A stretch of 64,000 bases of DNA from positions 806,001 through 870,000 of the forward strand of contig NZ_VLLF01000001.1 in assembly GCF_007830545.1 (NCBI RefSeq). Reading direction: 5' to 3'. Both the position numbers and the translations under genes were made by a program. The notes under the pieces were generated by a model. That model saw nothing but the letters and a program-made list of their open reading frames with translations, was not told the origin of the DNA and made no database searches. Of this stretch, positions 46,574 to 55,418 are shown piece by piece; the stretch's first letter is position 1; each line of letters opens with the position of its first letter. This DNA is from Roseibium hamelinense. Its GTDB lineage: Bacteria; Pseudomonadota; Alphaproteobacteria; Rhizobiales; Stappiaceae.

Positions 46574-47185
46574 ATGCCGATCACTCTGCTCGACGGTATT
46601 CTCCTCGTCATCATGCTCATTTCAGCAGTTTTGGCGATGATCCGCGGCTTTGTGCGGGAAGTTTTGTCCATTGCGTCCTGGGTTGCCGCCGCAGCCGCAG
46701 CGTTCTTTCTTTATGAGCGCGTGCTGCCCTACGCCAAGCAATACATAAATCACGACCTTGTCGCGCTCGGCGTATCGGTTGCCGCCGTTTTTCTGGTCAC
46801 GCTGCTTGTGGTCAGCTATATTACGATGCGAATTTCAGACTTCGTTCTGGACAGCCGGATCGGTGCGCTCGACCGGACCCTCGGCTTCGTCTTCGGTGCG
46901 GTGCGCGGTCTCTTGCTGGTCGTTGTGGCGATGATGTTCTTCAATTGGTTCGTTCAGCCGCAACAACAGCCGAACTGGGTGCTTGAGGCAAAGTCGCGGC
47001 CAGTGCTCATCTCGATTGGCGAGCGGCTCGTGTCGATGCTTCCCGAAGACCCGGAAGAGGAAATCATGGACCGCCTGAGGGGCGTGGGCCAGGAGCAGGA
47101 CACAAATGCCGCGCCGGGTGAAGAGCCGAATTACAGCGCAACGGAGCGCCAAGGGCTCGATCAGTTGACCAATGGCGGCAACTGA
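46574..47185 (+). CDS. cvpA: CvpA family membrane protein
   Basis: A 203-aa inner-membrane protein with four hydrophobic segments (LLDGILLVIMLISAVLAMIRGF; IASWVAAAAAAFFLY; LGVSVAAVFLVTLLVVSYI; VFGAVRGLLLVVVAMMFF) and an acidic soluble tail. It was first linked to colicin V production in E. coli, and the cvpA-purF pairing is conserved, but the precise role is unclear. A perfect-palindrome terminator separates it from purF, so the two may not be strictly co-transcribed here. Confidence 0.9.
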   Translation: MPITLLDGILLVIMLISAVLAMIRGFVREVLSIASWVAAAAAAFFLYERVLPYAKQYINHDLVALGVSVAAVFLVTLLVVSYITMRISDFVLDSRIGALDRTLGFVFGAVRGLLLVVVAMMFFNWFVQPQQQPNWVLEAKSRPVLISIGERLVSMLPEDPEEEIMDRLRGVGQEQDTNAAPGEEPNYSATERQGLDQLTNGGN

Positions 47186-47193
47186 ACAGGATC

Positions 47194-47217
47194 AGGCAGG
47201 GAATTCCCTGCCTTTTT
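47194..47217 (+). terminator. Intrinsic terminator between cvpA and purF
   Basis: AGGCAGGGAA and TTCCCTGCCT abut perfectly (47194-47213) and are followed by TTTT. Confidence 0.8.
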
Positions 47218-47310
47218 AACGACCAGATTTACTGGAAAAGCACCGCGTCATGCGATAAGCCGGCGCAGTGTTCGGCAGATGCCGGCAAAAGTCAGCACAA
47301 GGAGTTCGCC

Positions 47311-48783
47311 ATGACAGGCGGGACCGCGCTTATGGAACCACTCGATCTTGAAGAAGACCGCTTGCACGAGGAGTGCGGCGTTTTCGGCATTTTGGGGCAC
47401 GAAGATGCCAGTGCGCTGACCGCGCTCGGCCTGCATGCCCTGCAGCACCGCGGCCAGGAAGCAGCCGGGATTGTGACATTCGATCGGGATCAGTTTCGTG
47501 CAGAACGCCATCTCGGCCTGGTGGGCGATCACTTCTCAAACGCCGAAACCATCAACCGGCTGAGCGGCCGTGCGGCGATCGGGCATGTGCGCTATTCAAC
47601 CAGCGGCGAGCCGATCCTGCGCAATGTCCAACCATTGTTCGCCGAACTGGAAGGCGGCGGCATCGCCATCTGCCACAACGGCCACTTCACCAACGCCATG
47701 ACCCTGCGCAAGCAGCTGATCATGGATGGCGCGATCTGCCAGTCCACCTCGGATTCGGAAGTGGTTCTGCAGCTTCTGGCCCGCTCGCGGGAGAAGAAAA
47801 TTGTCGACCGCTTCATTGACGCTATCACCCAGATGGAAGGCGCTTATGCCCTCGTGGCCCTCACGGCCAAGAAACTGATCGGCGCGCGCGACCCGCTCGG
47901 CATCCGGCCCTTGGTCCTGGGCGATTTGAACGGCGCGCCTGTTCTGGCTTCGGAGACGTGTGCGCTCGATATCATCGGGGCAACATTCATCCGCGAAGTT
48001 GAAAATGGCGAAGTTATCGTCTGTACCCCGGGCGGCATTGAGAGCCACTTCCCGTTCGGCAAGCGCCCTGCCCGTCCGGACATCTTCGAGTACGTCTACT
48101 TTTCACGGCCCGATTCCGTCCTCAATGGCCGGTCAGTCTATGACGTGCGCAAGAACTTCGGATGTGAACTGGCGCGCGAAGCCCATATTGAAGCGGATGT
48201 GGTCGTTCCCGTGCCGGACAGCGGCGTCCCGGCAGCGATCGGTTACAGCCAGGAAAGTGGCATTCCGTTCGAGCTTGGCATCATCCGCAACCACTATGTC
48301 GGCCGAACCTTCATCGAGCCGACGCAAGCGATCCGCACGCTTGGCGTAAAGCTGAAACACTCGGCGAACCGGTCCCAGATCGAGGGCAAGCGGGTCGTGC
48401 TGATCGATGACAGCCTTGTGCGCGGCACGACTTCGGTCAAGATTGTCCAGATGATCCGGGAAGCCGGTGCGCGTGAAGTTCATTTCCGCCTGTCCAGCCC
48501 GCCGATCAAGCATTCGGACTACTACGGCATCGATACGCCGGTCCGCGAAAAGCTTCTGGCTGCAAAATACAATCTCGACGAGATGAAGAACTATATCGGC
48601 GCCGACAGCCTCGCCTTCCTGTCCATCGACGGCATCTACCGGGCCATGGGCTATGAGGGGCGCAACAACGCCGCGCCGCAATTCACCGACCACTGCTTTA
48701 CCGGAGACTATCCGACGCCGCTCACCGATCTGTCCGAAGATCACGACATGGCGCAGCCTCCCCGGCTGGTGGAAGTGCAATAA
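47311..48783 (+). CDS. purF: Amidophosphoribosyltransferase
   Basis: PurF catalyses the first committed step of purine synthesis from PRPP and glutamine. The 490-aa protein has the catalytic Cys in EECGVFGI after a leader of about 20 residues that is probably removed by autoproteolysis, then LQHRGQEAAG, RYSTSGEP, NGHFTNA, and the PRPP motif VLIDDSLVRGTTS. AAGGAG 6 nt before the ATG supports the start. An SDR-like gene follows after 12 nt. Confidence 0.96.
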   Translation: MTGGTALMEPLDLEEDRLHEECGVFGILGHEDASALTALGLHALQHRGQEAAGIVTFDRDQFRAERHLGLVGDHFSNAETINRLSGRAAIGHVRYSTSGEPILRNVQPLFAELEGGGIAICHNGHFTNAMTLRKQLIMDGAICQSTSDSEVVLQLLARSREKKIVDRFIDAITQMEGAYALVALTAKKLIGARDPLGIRPLVLGDLNGAPVLASETCALDIIGATFIREVENGEVIVCTPGGIESHFPFGKRPARPDIFEYVYFSRPDSVLNGRSVYDVRKNFGCELAREAHIEADVVVPVPDSGVPAAIGYSQESGIPFELGIIRNHYVGRTFIEPTQAIRTLGVKLKHSANRSQIEGKRVVLIDDSLVRGTTSVKIVQMIREAGAREVHFRLSSPPIKHSDYYGIDTPVREKLLAAKYNLDEMKNYIGADSLAFLSIDGIYRAMGYEGRNNAAPQFTDHCFTGDYPTPLTDLSEDHDMAQPPRLVEVQ

Positions 48784-48795
48784 CAGGTCCAGCTC

Positions 48796-49536
48796 ATGCA
48801 AAAAGACTTTGAAGGCCGCGTCGCGCTGGTCACCGGCGCCTCGCGCGGTATCGGTTATCAACTTGCCAAAAATCTCGGCGCAAGAGGCGCCCACGTGATC
48901 GCTCTGGCGCGCACGGTCGGGGGACTTGAAGAGCTTGATGACGAGATCCAGCAGGCCGGTGGGGAAAGCGCAACGCTTGTGCCCGTCGACTTGAAAGACT
49001 TCGGCGCCCTGGACCGCCTTGGCGCCGCGATTTACAAGCGCTGGAAAAAGCTTGACGTTTTGATCGGCAATGCGGCCATGCTCGGCACGCTGTCTCCTAT
49101 TGGCCATATCAAGGTGAAAACCTTCGATGAGGCCCTTGCGACCAATGTGACGGCAAATTGGCGGTTAATGCGGTCAATGGATGCCCTGCTGCGGCAGTCG
49201 GATGCCGGCCGTGCTCTGTTCCTGACTGCGGCGCAGGCCCATAGTTGCACACCCTTTTGGGGCATTCAGTCCACCACGAAGGCAGCATTGGAAGCTTTGG
49301 TCCGCACATATGCCGCTGAAACGGAAAAGGCGGCGCTCAATGTCAACCTGGCAGATCCGGGCCCGGTCCGCACGGGTCTGCGCGCCAAGGCGATGCCCGG
49401 CGAAGATCCCTCTACACTGGCAACACCGGAAGACGTGGCACCGGCTTTGGTAAACCTCGTGTCAGCCCAGTACATGCGCACCGGCTGTCTGTATGACCGT
49501 TTGTCCGACGATACATTGGATTTGCTCAACGGCTGA
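48796..49536 (+). CDS. SDR-family protein lacking the catalytic Tyr
   Basis: A 246-aa short-chain dehydrogenase/reductase fold. The cofactor motif TGASRGIG is at residues 14-21, NAAMLGTLSPIGH corresponds to the NAG region, and the active-site segment reads FWGIQSTTKAALE. The Lys (K162) is present but the Tyr of the YxxxK pair is Gln (Q158), and the preceding Ser region is AAQAHS. The Tyr is normally the proton donor, so this copy may be a non-catalytic or altered-chemistry homologue; YciK-like oxidoreductases are its nearest look-alikes. It lies 12 nt downstream of purF, with a terminator after it. Confidence 0.85.
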   Translation: MQKDFEGRVALVTGASRGIGYQLAKNLGARGAHVIALARTVGGLEELDDEIQQAGGESATLVPVDLKDFGALDRLGAAIYKRWKKLDVLIGNAAMLGTLSPIGHIKVKTFDEALATNVTANWRLMRSMDALLRQSDAGRALFLTAAQAHSCTPFWGIQSTTKAALEALVRTYAAETEKAALNVNLADPGPVRTGLRAKAMPGEDPSTLATPEDVAPALVNLVSAQYMRTGCLYDRLSDDTLDLLNG

Positions 49537-49576
49537 CATCAACGCCGTGCGCGAAGCCAACGGACTCTTCGAAAGA

Positions 49577-49608
49577 CCCCTTGTGCGGTTTTGCGCAAGG
49601 GGTTTTTT
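49577..49608 (+). terminator. Intrinsic terminator after the purF-SDR unit
   Basis: CCCCTTGTGC and GCGCAAGGGG flank a short GGTTTT loop and are followed by TTTTTT, 40 nt after the SDR stop. Confidence 0.85.
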
Positions 49609-49780
49609 GATGGCCGAGGCGGCGCCAAAAAGCTGCGCGTGCCCGGTGGAACGATCCGAAATCCGCCGCGTGAAGCGCCTGCACATGGGAGATCTCCGGG
49701 GTCTGACAGCCCCTGGCGGGCCTGCGCAGCTTCTGGCCGGGCACCGGTTTCGTCAAACTGTGATCCCTGTCACACGGCCA

Positions 49781-49831
49781 CTGCGCAGGGTTTTGCGCGG
49801 CTTTCAGCGCACTGTGCAGGTTTCTGCACAG
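49781..49831. promoter_or_regulatory. Two phased palindromes upstream of hcp (candidate activator sites)
   Basis: 49812-49831 is a perfect inverted repeat, CTGTGCAG-GTTT-CTGCACAG. 49781-49800 is a related degenerate copy (CTGCGCAG-GGTT-TTGCGCGG; 15 of 20 positions match). Their centres are 31 bp apart, about three helical turns, and about 113 and 144 bp before the expected start of transcription. This is the usual placement of sigma-54 enhancer-binding-protein sites. Which activator binds is unknown; none is in the window. Confidence 0.5.
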
Positions 49832-49907
49832 CTCCTTGCGGACGCACCCCCTTCGAACGACGGCTATCCCATTGTTTTCATACGTCTTTTATCACCAATG
49901 CCAAAAC

Positions 49908-49923
49908 TGGCACGCCCCGTGCA
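49908..49923 (+). promoter_or_regulatory. Sigma-54 (-24/-12) promoter of hcp
   Basis: TGGCACG-CCCC-GTGCA fits the sigma-54 consensus TGGCACG-N4-TTGCA at all fixed positions except one, with the required GG and GC separated by 10 nt. It lies 99 nt before the hcp ATG. The 486-nt region 49537-50022 otherwise contains the terminator and the paired palindromes; no reading frame there is convincing. Confidence 0.65.
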
Positions 49924-50022
49924 AAGTAGGTGGCATCAGCAACGCCGCTGACGGAATTCAAACCTGAAGACGACGGACATCAGAGCGCAGACCGCTCGAC
50001 ACATCTTAGAGGAGACTGCAAA

Positions 50023-50538
50023 ATGGCAAATGTTGCATACGCTAAAATCTCAGGCGCAACACAGGGCGACATCAGCAAGGACGCAACAACCGCGGACAGC
50101 ATCGGCAACTCCTGGCAGGAAGGCCATGAAGACGAGTGCCTGGTCTACAACTTTGAAATGAACGCAATCGTCCCGCGTGACCCGAACTCCGGCACCGCCA
50201 TCGGCACGCGCCGCCACCAGCCGAGCTCTTTCATCAAGCCGCTCGACAAGGCCTCCCCGCTGCTGTGGCAGGCTCTGGCAACCGGCGAAAACCTGGAAAT
50301 CGAAGTCGCTTTCTGGCGCACCTCGACCGCAGGCCAGCAGGAGCACTACTTCACCGTCAAGTACACCGACGCGGTTCTGGTTGAAGGCAAGCACATGCTG
50401 CCGGACGTCAACGACGACAAAAACGCCTCCCGCGGCGATCTCGACCAGTGGTTCTTCAGCTACCGCAAAGCCGAGTGGACCCACGAAAAAGCCGGCACAT
50501 CCGGTTCCGACGACTGGCGCGCTCCGGTTACATCATAA
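50023..50538 (+). CDS. hcp: Type VI secretion tube protein Hcp
   Basis: Hcp forms the hexameric-ring tube of the type VI secretion system and is also exported. The 171-aa protein shows the Hcp pattern: an N-terminal strand AYAKISGATQGDIS, VYNFEMNAIV, GTRRHQPSSFIKPLDKASPLLWQALATGENLEIEVAFWR, HYFTVKYTDAVLVEG and WFFSYRKAEWTHEKAGTSGSDDWRAP. The ATG at 50023 has AGAGGAGA upstream. No other T6SS genes (tss, vgrG, clpV) are in the window, so it is an orphan copy. Its own sigma-54-like promoter and strong terminator show it is transcribed alone. Confidence 0.93.
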   Translation: MANVAYAKISGATQGDISKDATTADSIGNSWQEGHEDECLVYNFEMNAIVPRDPNSGTAIGTRRHQPSSFIKPLDKASPLLWQALATGENLEIEVAFWRTSTAGQQEHYFTVKYTDAVLVEGKHMLPDVNDDKNASRGDLDQWFFSYRKAEWTHEKAGTSGSDDWRAPVTS

Positions 50539-50586
50539 CCGGATCTCCCCCTTCTGCCGGGGGCCCGCCCTTAAGACCTCCGGCAG

Positions 50587-50620
50587 AAAAGCCGTCCCCA
50601 TGCCCCGGGGACGGCTTTTT
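50587..50620 (+). terminator. Intrinsic terminator of hcp
   Basis: GCCGTCCCC and GGGGACGGC flank a short loop and are followed by TTTTT. A second, larger hairpin (CTGCCGGGGG ... CCGGCAG) precedes it. Confidence 0.85.
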
Positions 50621-50661
50621 GATGTCAGCCAAAACCTGTCAGGGCCAAGTGTGTTGGCCGG

Positions 50662-51480
50662 CTAAGGCATTTGCAGCTGAATGATCCGCCGTCCGGCCAA
50701 ATTCAGCGCCTTTTCGTCATAAACCTCCGGAAATGCCTCGCGCAGCATGCGCGACAAGGTGCCGTCCGCCTCAACGACCTGGAGCGCGTCCGTCAACAGC
50801 GCGTGAAGCTCCGGGTTGTTGCGCGAAACGTAAAGCCGGAAGTCGTTTTCATAGACCAATGCCAGATGCCGTTCGACCGCAAGATCGGGAAACTGCGGTG
50901 CCTCCACGGCGATTTCCATAATGCCGCGCGAAAAATAGTCGACACCGGTCCGCCCGGCAGCGAGCTGGTGGAAGATGTCCGGGTTCCAGCGGCCGCGCCA
51001 TTCCTCGTAGGGCAGGCCGTTCTCGGACCACACACCAATATCGTTCCAGTCCTGGCCGAAAACGCCGACCGTTTTCTTGTTGCGAAACTCGTCAAGGGTC
51101 CCGACATCGGCATAGCGTTCTTCGTCGCCCGGACGCACGAACAGCACGCGAACGCCCTTCAAGCCTTCCGTCAGATCCACGGGAACCTCCAGAAAGCGGC
51201 GCTTCAGCATCTCGTCTTCGCCGCGCCAGAAAAGGTCAATGTCCTTGCCGAGATCCAACATCACCATCTGACGGGGCATGGGTATGGAAGGATCCAGAAG
51301 GTCGATCTCGACCGTGTGTCCGGTCCGGGCCAGAGCGGTGCCGAGGAGATTGGACACGTAGACGGTCAAATTGTTGTCCGGAATCTTGAGGCTGAAGGAG
51401 TCATCCGCCTCCGCCCGCGTCGAGCACACCGCGGCCAACAAAAAGCAAACAAACAGCCAGGACTTCATTGCGTCAAACAT
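50662..51480 (-). CDS. Periplasmic solute-binding protein-like (transporter family 3 type)
   Basis: A 272-aa exported protein with a signal peptide (KSWLFVCFLLAAVCSTRAEA) and the general layout of the family 3 extracellular solute-binding fold: FSLKIPDNNLTVYVSNLLGTAL, then GLKGVRVLFVRPGDEERYAD and LRKKTVGVFGQDWNDIG-like strands. Sequence identity to known amino-acid binders is not obvious by eye. No permease or ATPase gene is adjacent, so it may serve a distant ABC transporter or act as a sensor-associated binder. The start is either ATG 51480 or the fifth codon, ATG 51468. Confidence 0.65.
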   Translation of the reverse strand: MFDAMKSWLFVCFLLAAVCSTRAEADDSFSLKIPDNNLTVYVSNLLGTALARTGHTVEIDLLDPSIPMPRQMVMLDLGKDIDLFWRGEDEMLKRRFLEVPVDLTEGLKGVRVLFVRPGDEERYADVGTLDEFRNKKTVGVFGQDWNDIGVWSENGLPYEEWRGRWNPDIFHQLAAGRTGVDYFSRGIMEIAVEAPQFPDLAVERHLALVYENDFRLYVSRNNPELHALLTDALQVVEADGTLSRMLREAFPEVYDEKALNLAGRRIIQLQMP

Positions 51481-51606
51481 CCCAATGAACTGTGCGCAAC
51501 CTTGACTATAGCCCGTTTGGGTTACGAGAAGCTTTCCGTTATGTAAAGGGCAAACACCACCGGCCCGGAACCGGCTTGCCGGCAGCCGAAGGCAGGCCGA
51601 GGGCTC

Positions 51607-52116
51607 TCAGCGCGCTTGTGGCGGCACCTCGGCGGGCCAGCTGACCACATGGTCCTCATAGTCTTCCAGGTCCATGCCGTCTTCACTGACCGTGCGCCGG
51701 GTCACAGACACGCCCGCCTGGTGAACGGTCTGCGGATCGCCCGAGACAAGCGGATGCCACCAGTAAAGATCGGCGCCCTCCTCTATCAGTCGGTAAGCGC
51801 AAGTCGGCGGCAGCCAGCCGAGCTTTGGCACCTCCTCGGGTGTCAGCTGAATGCAATCCGGCACCGTCGCGGCGCGGTTTTCATAGTCGGTACACCTGCA
51901 GGTCTCGCCATCCAGCAAGGTGCAGGCGACATCGGTCCACACAACAACGCCCGTGTCCCAGTCCTCCAGCTTGTTCAAACAGCAGCGGGCGCAGCCGTCA
52001 CACAGGGATTCCCACTCCGCCCCGGTCATCTCGGCCAGGGATTTGCGCTGCCAAAACGGGCGCGGATCTGAGGGGGAAGCTTTGCTGGACAAAGGTGTTT
52101 GGCCTTCTGTGGGCAT
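51607..52116 (-). CDS. YcgN-family (UPF0260) Cys-cluster protein
   Basis: A protein of about 169 aa of the YcgN/UPF0260 family, predicted to chelate zinc or iron through [11 protein letters not shown] and a second group, [18 protein letters not shown]. The opening [19 protein letters not shown] and the end [14 protein letters not shown] are typical. The start is uncertain: ATG 52116 is used here, but a GTG at 52131 or a TTG at 52200 that would overlap the preceding solute-binding gene are in frame. Function of the family is not established. It follows the solute-binding gene on the same strand, so co-transcription is likely. Confidence 0.85.
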   Translation of the reverse strand: MPTEGQTPLSSKASPSDPRPFWQRKSLAEMTGAEWESLCDGCARCCLNKLEDWDTGVVVWTDVACTLLDGETCRCTDYENRAATVPDCIQLTPEEVPKLGWLPPTCAYRLIEEGADLYWWHPLVSGDPQTVHQAGVSVTRRTVSEDGMDLEDYEDHVVSWPAEVPPQAR

Positions 52117-52196
52117 CAATTCGGACGTCACGGCGCCGGGTAGCATCTCCAGCGCCCGGCAACAAGCGGCAACTGCGGCCGGGGCATCGCCCGGCC

Positions 52197-52973
52197 TCAA
52201 TCAAAATACTGAGCAATGATCTGGCGGTAGCGCCCGGTTTGCTTGAAGGCGTCCAGCAGAGACTGCAACTGCCCGGCAATCTTGGGCTTGGATTTCGGCA
52301 CCACGAAATACCGGAGCGTGAAATCGACGGGCGGCCCGTCAACCGGTTCGATTTCTGCTTCAAGTCCAAGATCCCTGGCCGCCATGCGCAGGGTGATCTC
52401 GTCGCTGATCGCGATGTCAAAGCGCTTGTTGATCAGCATGCGGATCATGACTTCGTTCGAAAACGTGCGGACGCGCTCGAAATTGTCCGCCTCTTGAAAA
52501 TCGGGGGCATAGGTGAAGCCCGCCCTCACACCAACCTTCATGCCCGACAGATCCTCATACGTGTCCCAGCGAAGCCCGGCGCCGGTCTTCTGCCACAGCC
52601 GCGCCGGCATGCCGCTCTCGCTGATGGGGCCGACCATGTGATATTTTTCAAAGCGTTCAGGCTGATGGCGCCAGGGCAAGGACACATCCACCGCCGCCGC
52701 ATCGGTTTCCGAGACGATCCGTTTCCACGGCATCGGCACCAGCCGGTAGGAGATCCCACCCGCGTCAAGCGCGCCTTTCAGGATGTGAATATAAAGGCCA
52801 TCCGCCGCACCAAGACCGTTTTGAAAGGTTAATGGCCTAAATTCTACGTCATAGGCAATCAGCAGCGGTCCACTGGAGGCGCGGGCGTCCTTGCCGGCGC
52901 CGCTCACCCCAAACGCCGCGACCAAAATAGCAAGCGCAGCAAAAGCGCGCGGAACATACCAACCCGACCGCAT
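52197..52973 (-). CDS. Periplasmic solute-binding protein-like (transporter family 3 type)
   Basis: A 258-aa exported protein with a signal peptide ([21 protein letters not shown]) and the family 3 solute-binding layout: [33 protein letters not shown], then [29 protein letters not shown] and [17 protein letters not shown], ending in [20 protein letters not shown]. It resembles amino-acid or polar-compound binders; the ligand is unknown. No permease is adjacent. An AAATTTG-CT-CAAATTT palindrome sits 26 nt before its start. Confidence 0.75.
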   Translation of the reverse strand: MRSGWYVPRAFAALAILVAAFGVSGAGKDARASSGPLLIAYDVEFRPLTFQNGLGAADGLYIHILKGALDAGGISYRLVPMPWKRIVSETDAAAVDVSLPWRHQPERFEKYHMVGPISESGMPARLWQKTGAGLRWDTYEDLSGMKVGVRAGFTYAPDFQEADNFERVRTFSNEVMIRMLINKRFDIAISDEITLRMAARDLGLEAEIEPVDGPPVDFTLRYFVVPKSKPKIAGQLQSLLDAFKQTGRYRQIIAQYFD

Positions 52974-52998
52974 GACAAAATCGCCCTGACACCAATAA

Positions 52999-53014
52999 AA
53001 ATTTGCTCAAATTT
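52999..53014. promoter_or_regulatory. AT-rich palindrome before the solute-binding gene
   Basis: AAATTTG and CAAATTT flank CT, perfectly inverted, in the 294-nt divergent region between the solute-binding gene and the penicillin-binding protein. TTTCC-CTAAA-GGAAA follows at 53033-53047. Either could be an operator; none is matched to a known regulator. Confidence 0.35.
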
Positions 53015-53267
53015 ATTCACTTGGCCTAAAACTTTCCCTAAAGGAAAAACTGGAAATCCACGCCTTTCGAAAACACTTCGGAAACTCTTAGCGATTTGGG
53101 AACGCAGCTGTGGCATTGGTTGAAAACGCAGATGTTTTGGCGCTAGGGTCGCACAGATCCAGGCGCCGTTGCCGGACACAAGACAACTGCAGAGCCCTGG
53201 AGACCGGACGGCTTTGAAAAAACGCGGGCATAGCGAGCAGACAGACACGCCGCCGGACGGGATCCGG

Positions 53268-55418
53268 ATGCACCGAAAACGCCGGAGCTTCGGCCAGTTT
53301 CTGCTGTCGATTGACGCGTTCGTGGACACGGCGCTCTGGAAAAGCGGCACGTTTTTGCGCAGAGCGTTCGAACGGTATGATGCGTTCTTGCGCCAGTTCC
53401 GTGCACGGGGCGTGTGGCGCGGGCTTGCGGAGCTGTCGTCCGACGGCCTGACCTTTGGGATCCTGGGCTTTATCGTCGTGCTGGCCTTTGCCCAGCCCGC
53501 CTTTGAAGCCACGCGGTATGCGGACTGGAAGACGACGGATGATTTCGCTGTCACATTCCTAGACCGGTTCGGCAATGAAATCGGCCGGCGCGGCATCGTG
53601 CTGAATGACAGTGTGCCCCTGGACCAGATTCCCGATTCCTTGATAAAGGCCACGCTGGCCACCGAAGACCGGCGCTTTTTCGACCATTTCGGCATTGATA
53701 TTGTCGGCACGTTCCGCGCCATGGTGGAAAACGCCCGAGCGGGAACGGTGGTTCAGGGCGGGTCGTCGATCACCCAGCAGCTGGCCAAGAACCTGTTTCT
53801 GACCAATGAGCGCACGCTTGGCCGCAAGGTCAAGGAGGCGTATCTGGCGTTGTGGCTTGAGGCCAACCTGACAAAGCAGGAAATCCTGAAACTCTATCTC
53901 GACCGCGCCTATATGGGCGGCGGCGTTTTCGGCGTGACCGCTGCGGCAGAGTTTTACTTCAACAAAAACGTGCGTGAGCTGTCCTTGGCCGAAAGCGCCA
54001 TGCTGGCCGGGCTTTACAAGGCGCCAACACGCTACGCCCCGCATATCAACCTGCCCGCCGCGCGTGCGCGCGCCAACGAGGTGCTGACCAACATGGTGCA
54101 GGCCCGGTTCCTGACCGAAGGCCAGGTGATCGGCGCAAGGCGTAATCCGGCGGTTGCCGTCGACCGGTCGGAGGATCAGCTGCCTGAATATTTCCTCGAC
54201 TGGGCTCTGGAAGAGGTCAAATCCCTGGCCCGCCGTCTGCCCGCCTTGTCACGTGATCGCATCGTAACCGTACGCACGACCTTTGATCCGGCCCTGCAAA
54301 AACAGGCCGATCTGGCCGTGGAGACCGTGCTGCGGGAAAACGGCAAGGTGCGCGATGTCAACTCCGCGGCTCTGGTTGCCATGGCGACCGATGGCGGGGT
54401 CGTGGCCATGGTCGGCGGCCGGTCCTACGGCGAAAGCCAGTTCAACCGCGCCGTCAATGCCCTGCGCCAGCCCGGATCGTCATTCAAGCCGTTTGTTTAC
54501 ATGACTGCCTTCATGAATGGCTACAACAAAGACAGCATCGTGCCGGACCGGCCGATCCGGATCGGCAACTGGGCCCCGCAGAATTACGGCCGCAGCTTCC
54601 GCGGACCGGTGACGCTCAAGCTGGCGCTGACCAAATCGATCAACACGATCCCGATCCGCCTGTCGCTTGCCATCGGCCGCGACAAGATCATCGAGACCGC
54701 CTATCAGATGGGCATCAGCCACGAGCTGCAAAACTCGCTGTCGCTGCCGATCGGCTCCTCCGATGTGTCGGTGATCGACATGGCGGCAAGCTACTCGACT
54801 TTTGCAAATGGCGGCTTTCAGGCGCTGCCCTATACGATCCTTGAGGTCGAAAACAGCAACGGCCGTACGCTCTACCGGCGCGAGCAGGACGAGGCCCCGG
54901 TAAGGCGTGTGCTGCCGGCAGACAAAGTCGCCGAAATGAACGAGATCCTGGTCAATGTGGTGGAGGCCGGCACCGGCCGCCGTGCGCGGATCGATGGCGT
55001 CGTCGCTGCGGGCAAGACAGGCACCACCAATGCCTATCGCGATGCATGGTTTGTTGGCTACACCGGCAATTTCACGGCCGCGGTCTGGTATGGCAATGAC
55101 GACTTCACCTCAACGCGCCGGGTTACCGGCGGCAGCCTGCCGGCCATGACCTGGCAAAAGTTCATGGCCTACGCCCATGAGGGGATCGATCTTGTGCCGA
55201 TGCCCGGCGTTGATGCCGACAGCCTGCAAAGCAGCCCCGCCGTTGCTGCCGCGGGCACCGATGACACACGCCCGCAACCCCGGCTGCTACAGAGACAGAC
55301 GCAGATCGTTCTGGATGAGATTGGCCAACAGCTGAGCGGCGTGAAGGCGCGGGCGGATGCCGGGACCGGCCAGGAAACCGGCGCCCTGGCGGCGCCCGGG
55401 GCCCGGGTGACCCAATGA
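53268..55418 (+). CDS. Class A penicillin-binding protein (PBP1A type)
   Basis: A bifunctional glycosyltransferase/transpeptidase of about 716 aa that polymerises and crosslinks peptidoglycan. After a basic cytoplasmic leader and one membrane segment (LTFGILGFIVVLAFAQPAF), the GT51 domain shows ATEDRRFFDHFGID with its catalytic Glu, GGSSITQQLAKN and KVKEAYLALWLE. The transpeptidase domain has the SxxK Ser in PGSSFKPF, SIN and AGKTGTTNAYRDAWFVG. The start is uncertain: ATG 53268 is used, and TTG codons at 53169 and 53214 are in frame. Two DUF1214/DUF1254 genes follow with overlap, an arrangement seen in other Hyphomicrobiales. Confidence 0.93.
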   Translation: MHRKRRSFGQFLLSIDAFVDTALWKSGTFLRRAFERYDAFLRQFRARGVWRGLAELSSDGLTFGILGFIVVLAFAQPAFEATRYADWKTTDDFAVTFLDRFGNEIGRRGIVLNDSVPLDQIPDSLIKATLATEDRRFFDHFGIDIVGTFRAMVENARAGTVVQGGSSITQQLAKNLFLTNERTLGRKVKEAYLALWLEANLTKQEILKLYLDRAYMGGGVFGVTAAAEFYFNKNVRELSLAESAMLAGLYKAPTRYAPHINLPAARARANEVLTNMVQARFLTEGQVIGARRNPAVAVDRSEDQLPEYFLDWALEEVKSLARRLPALSRDRIVTVRTTFDPALQKQADLAVETVLRENGKVRDVNSAALVAMATDGGVVAMVGGRSYGESQFNRAVNALRQPGSSFKPFVYMTAFMNGYNKDSIVPDRPIRIGNWAPQNYGRSFRGPVTLKLALTKSINTIPIRLSLAIGRDKIIETAYQMGISHELQNSLSLPIGSSDVSVIDMAASYSTFANGGFQALPYTILEVENSNGRTLYRREQDEAPVRRVLPADKVAEMNEILVNVVEAGTGRRARIDGVVAAGKTGTTNAYRDAWFVGYTGNFTAAVWYGNDDFTSTRRVTGGSLPAMTWQKFMAYAHEGIDLVPMPGVDADSLQSSPAVAAAGTDDTRPQPRLLQRQTQIVLDEIGQQLSGVKARADAGTGQETGALAAPGARVTQ

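Noticed and set aside
49493-49951. 152-codon frame spanning the terminator before hcp
   Set aside because: It would read through a strong terminator and the sigma-54/palindrome region; composition and lack of motifs argue against a protein.
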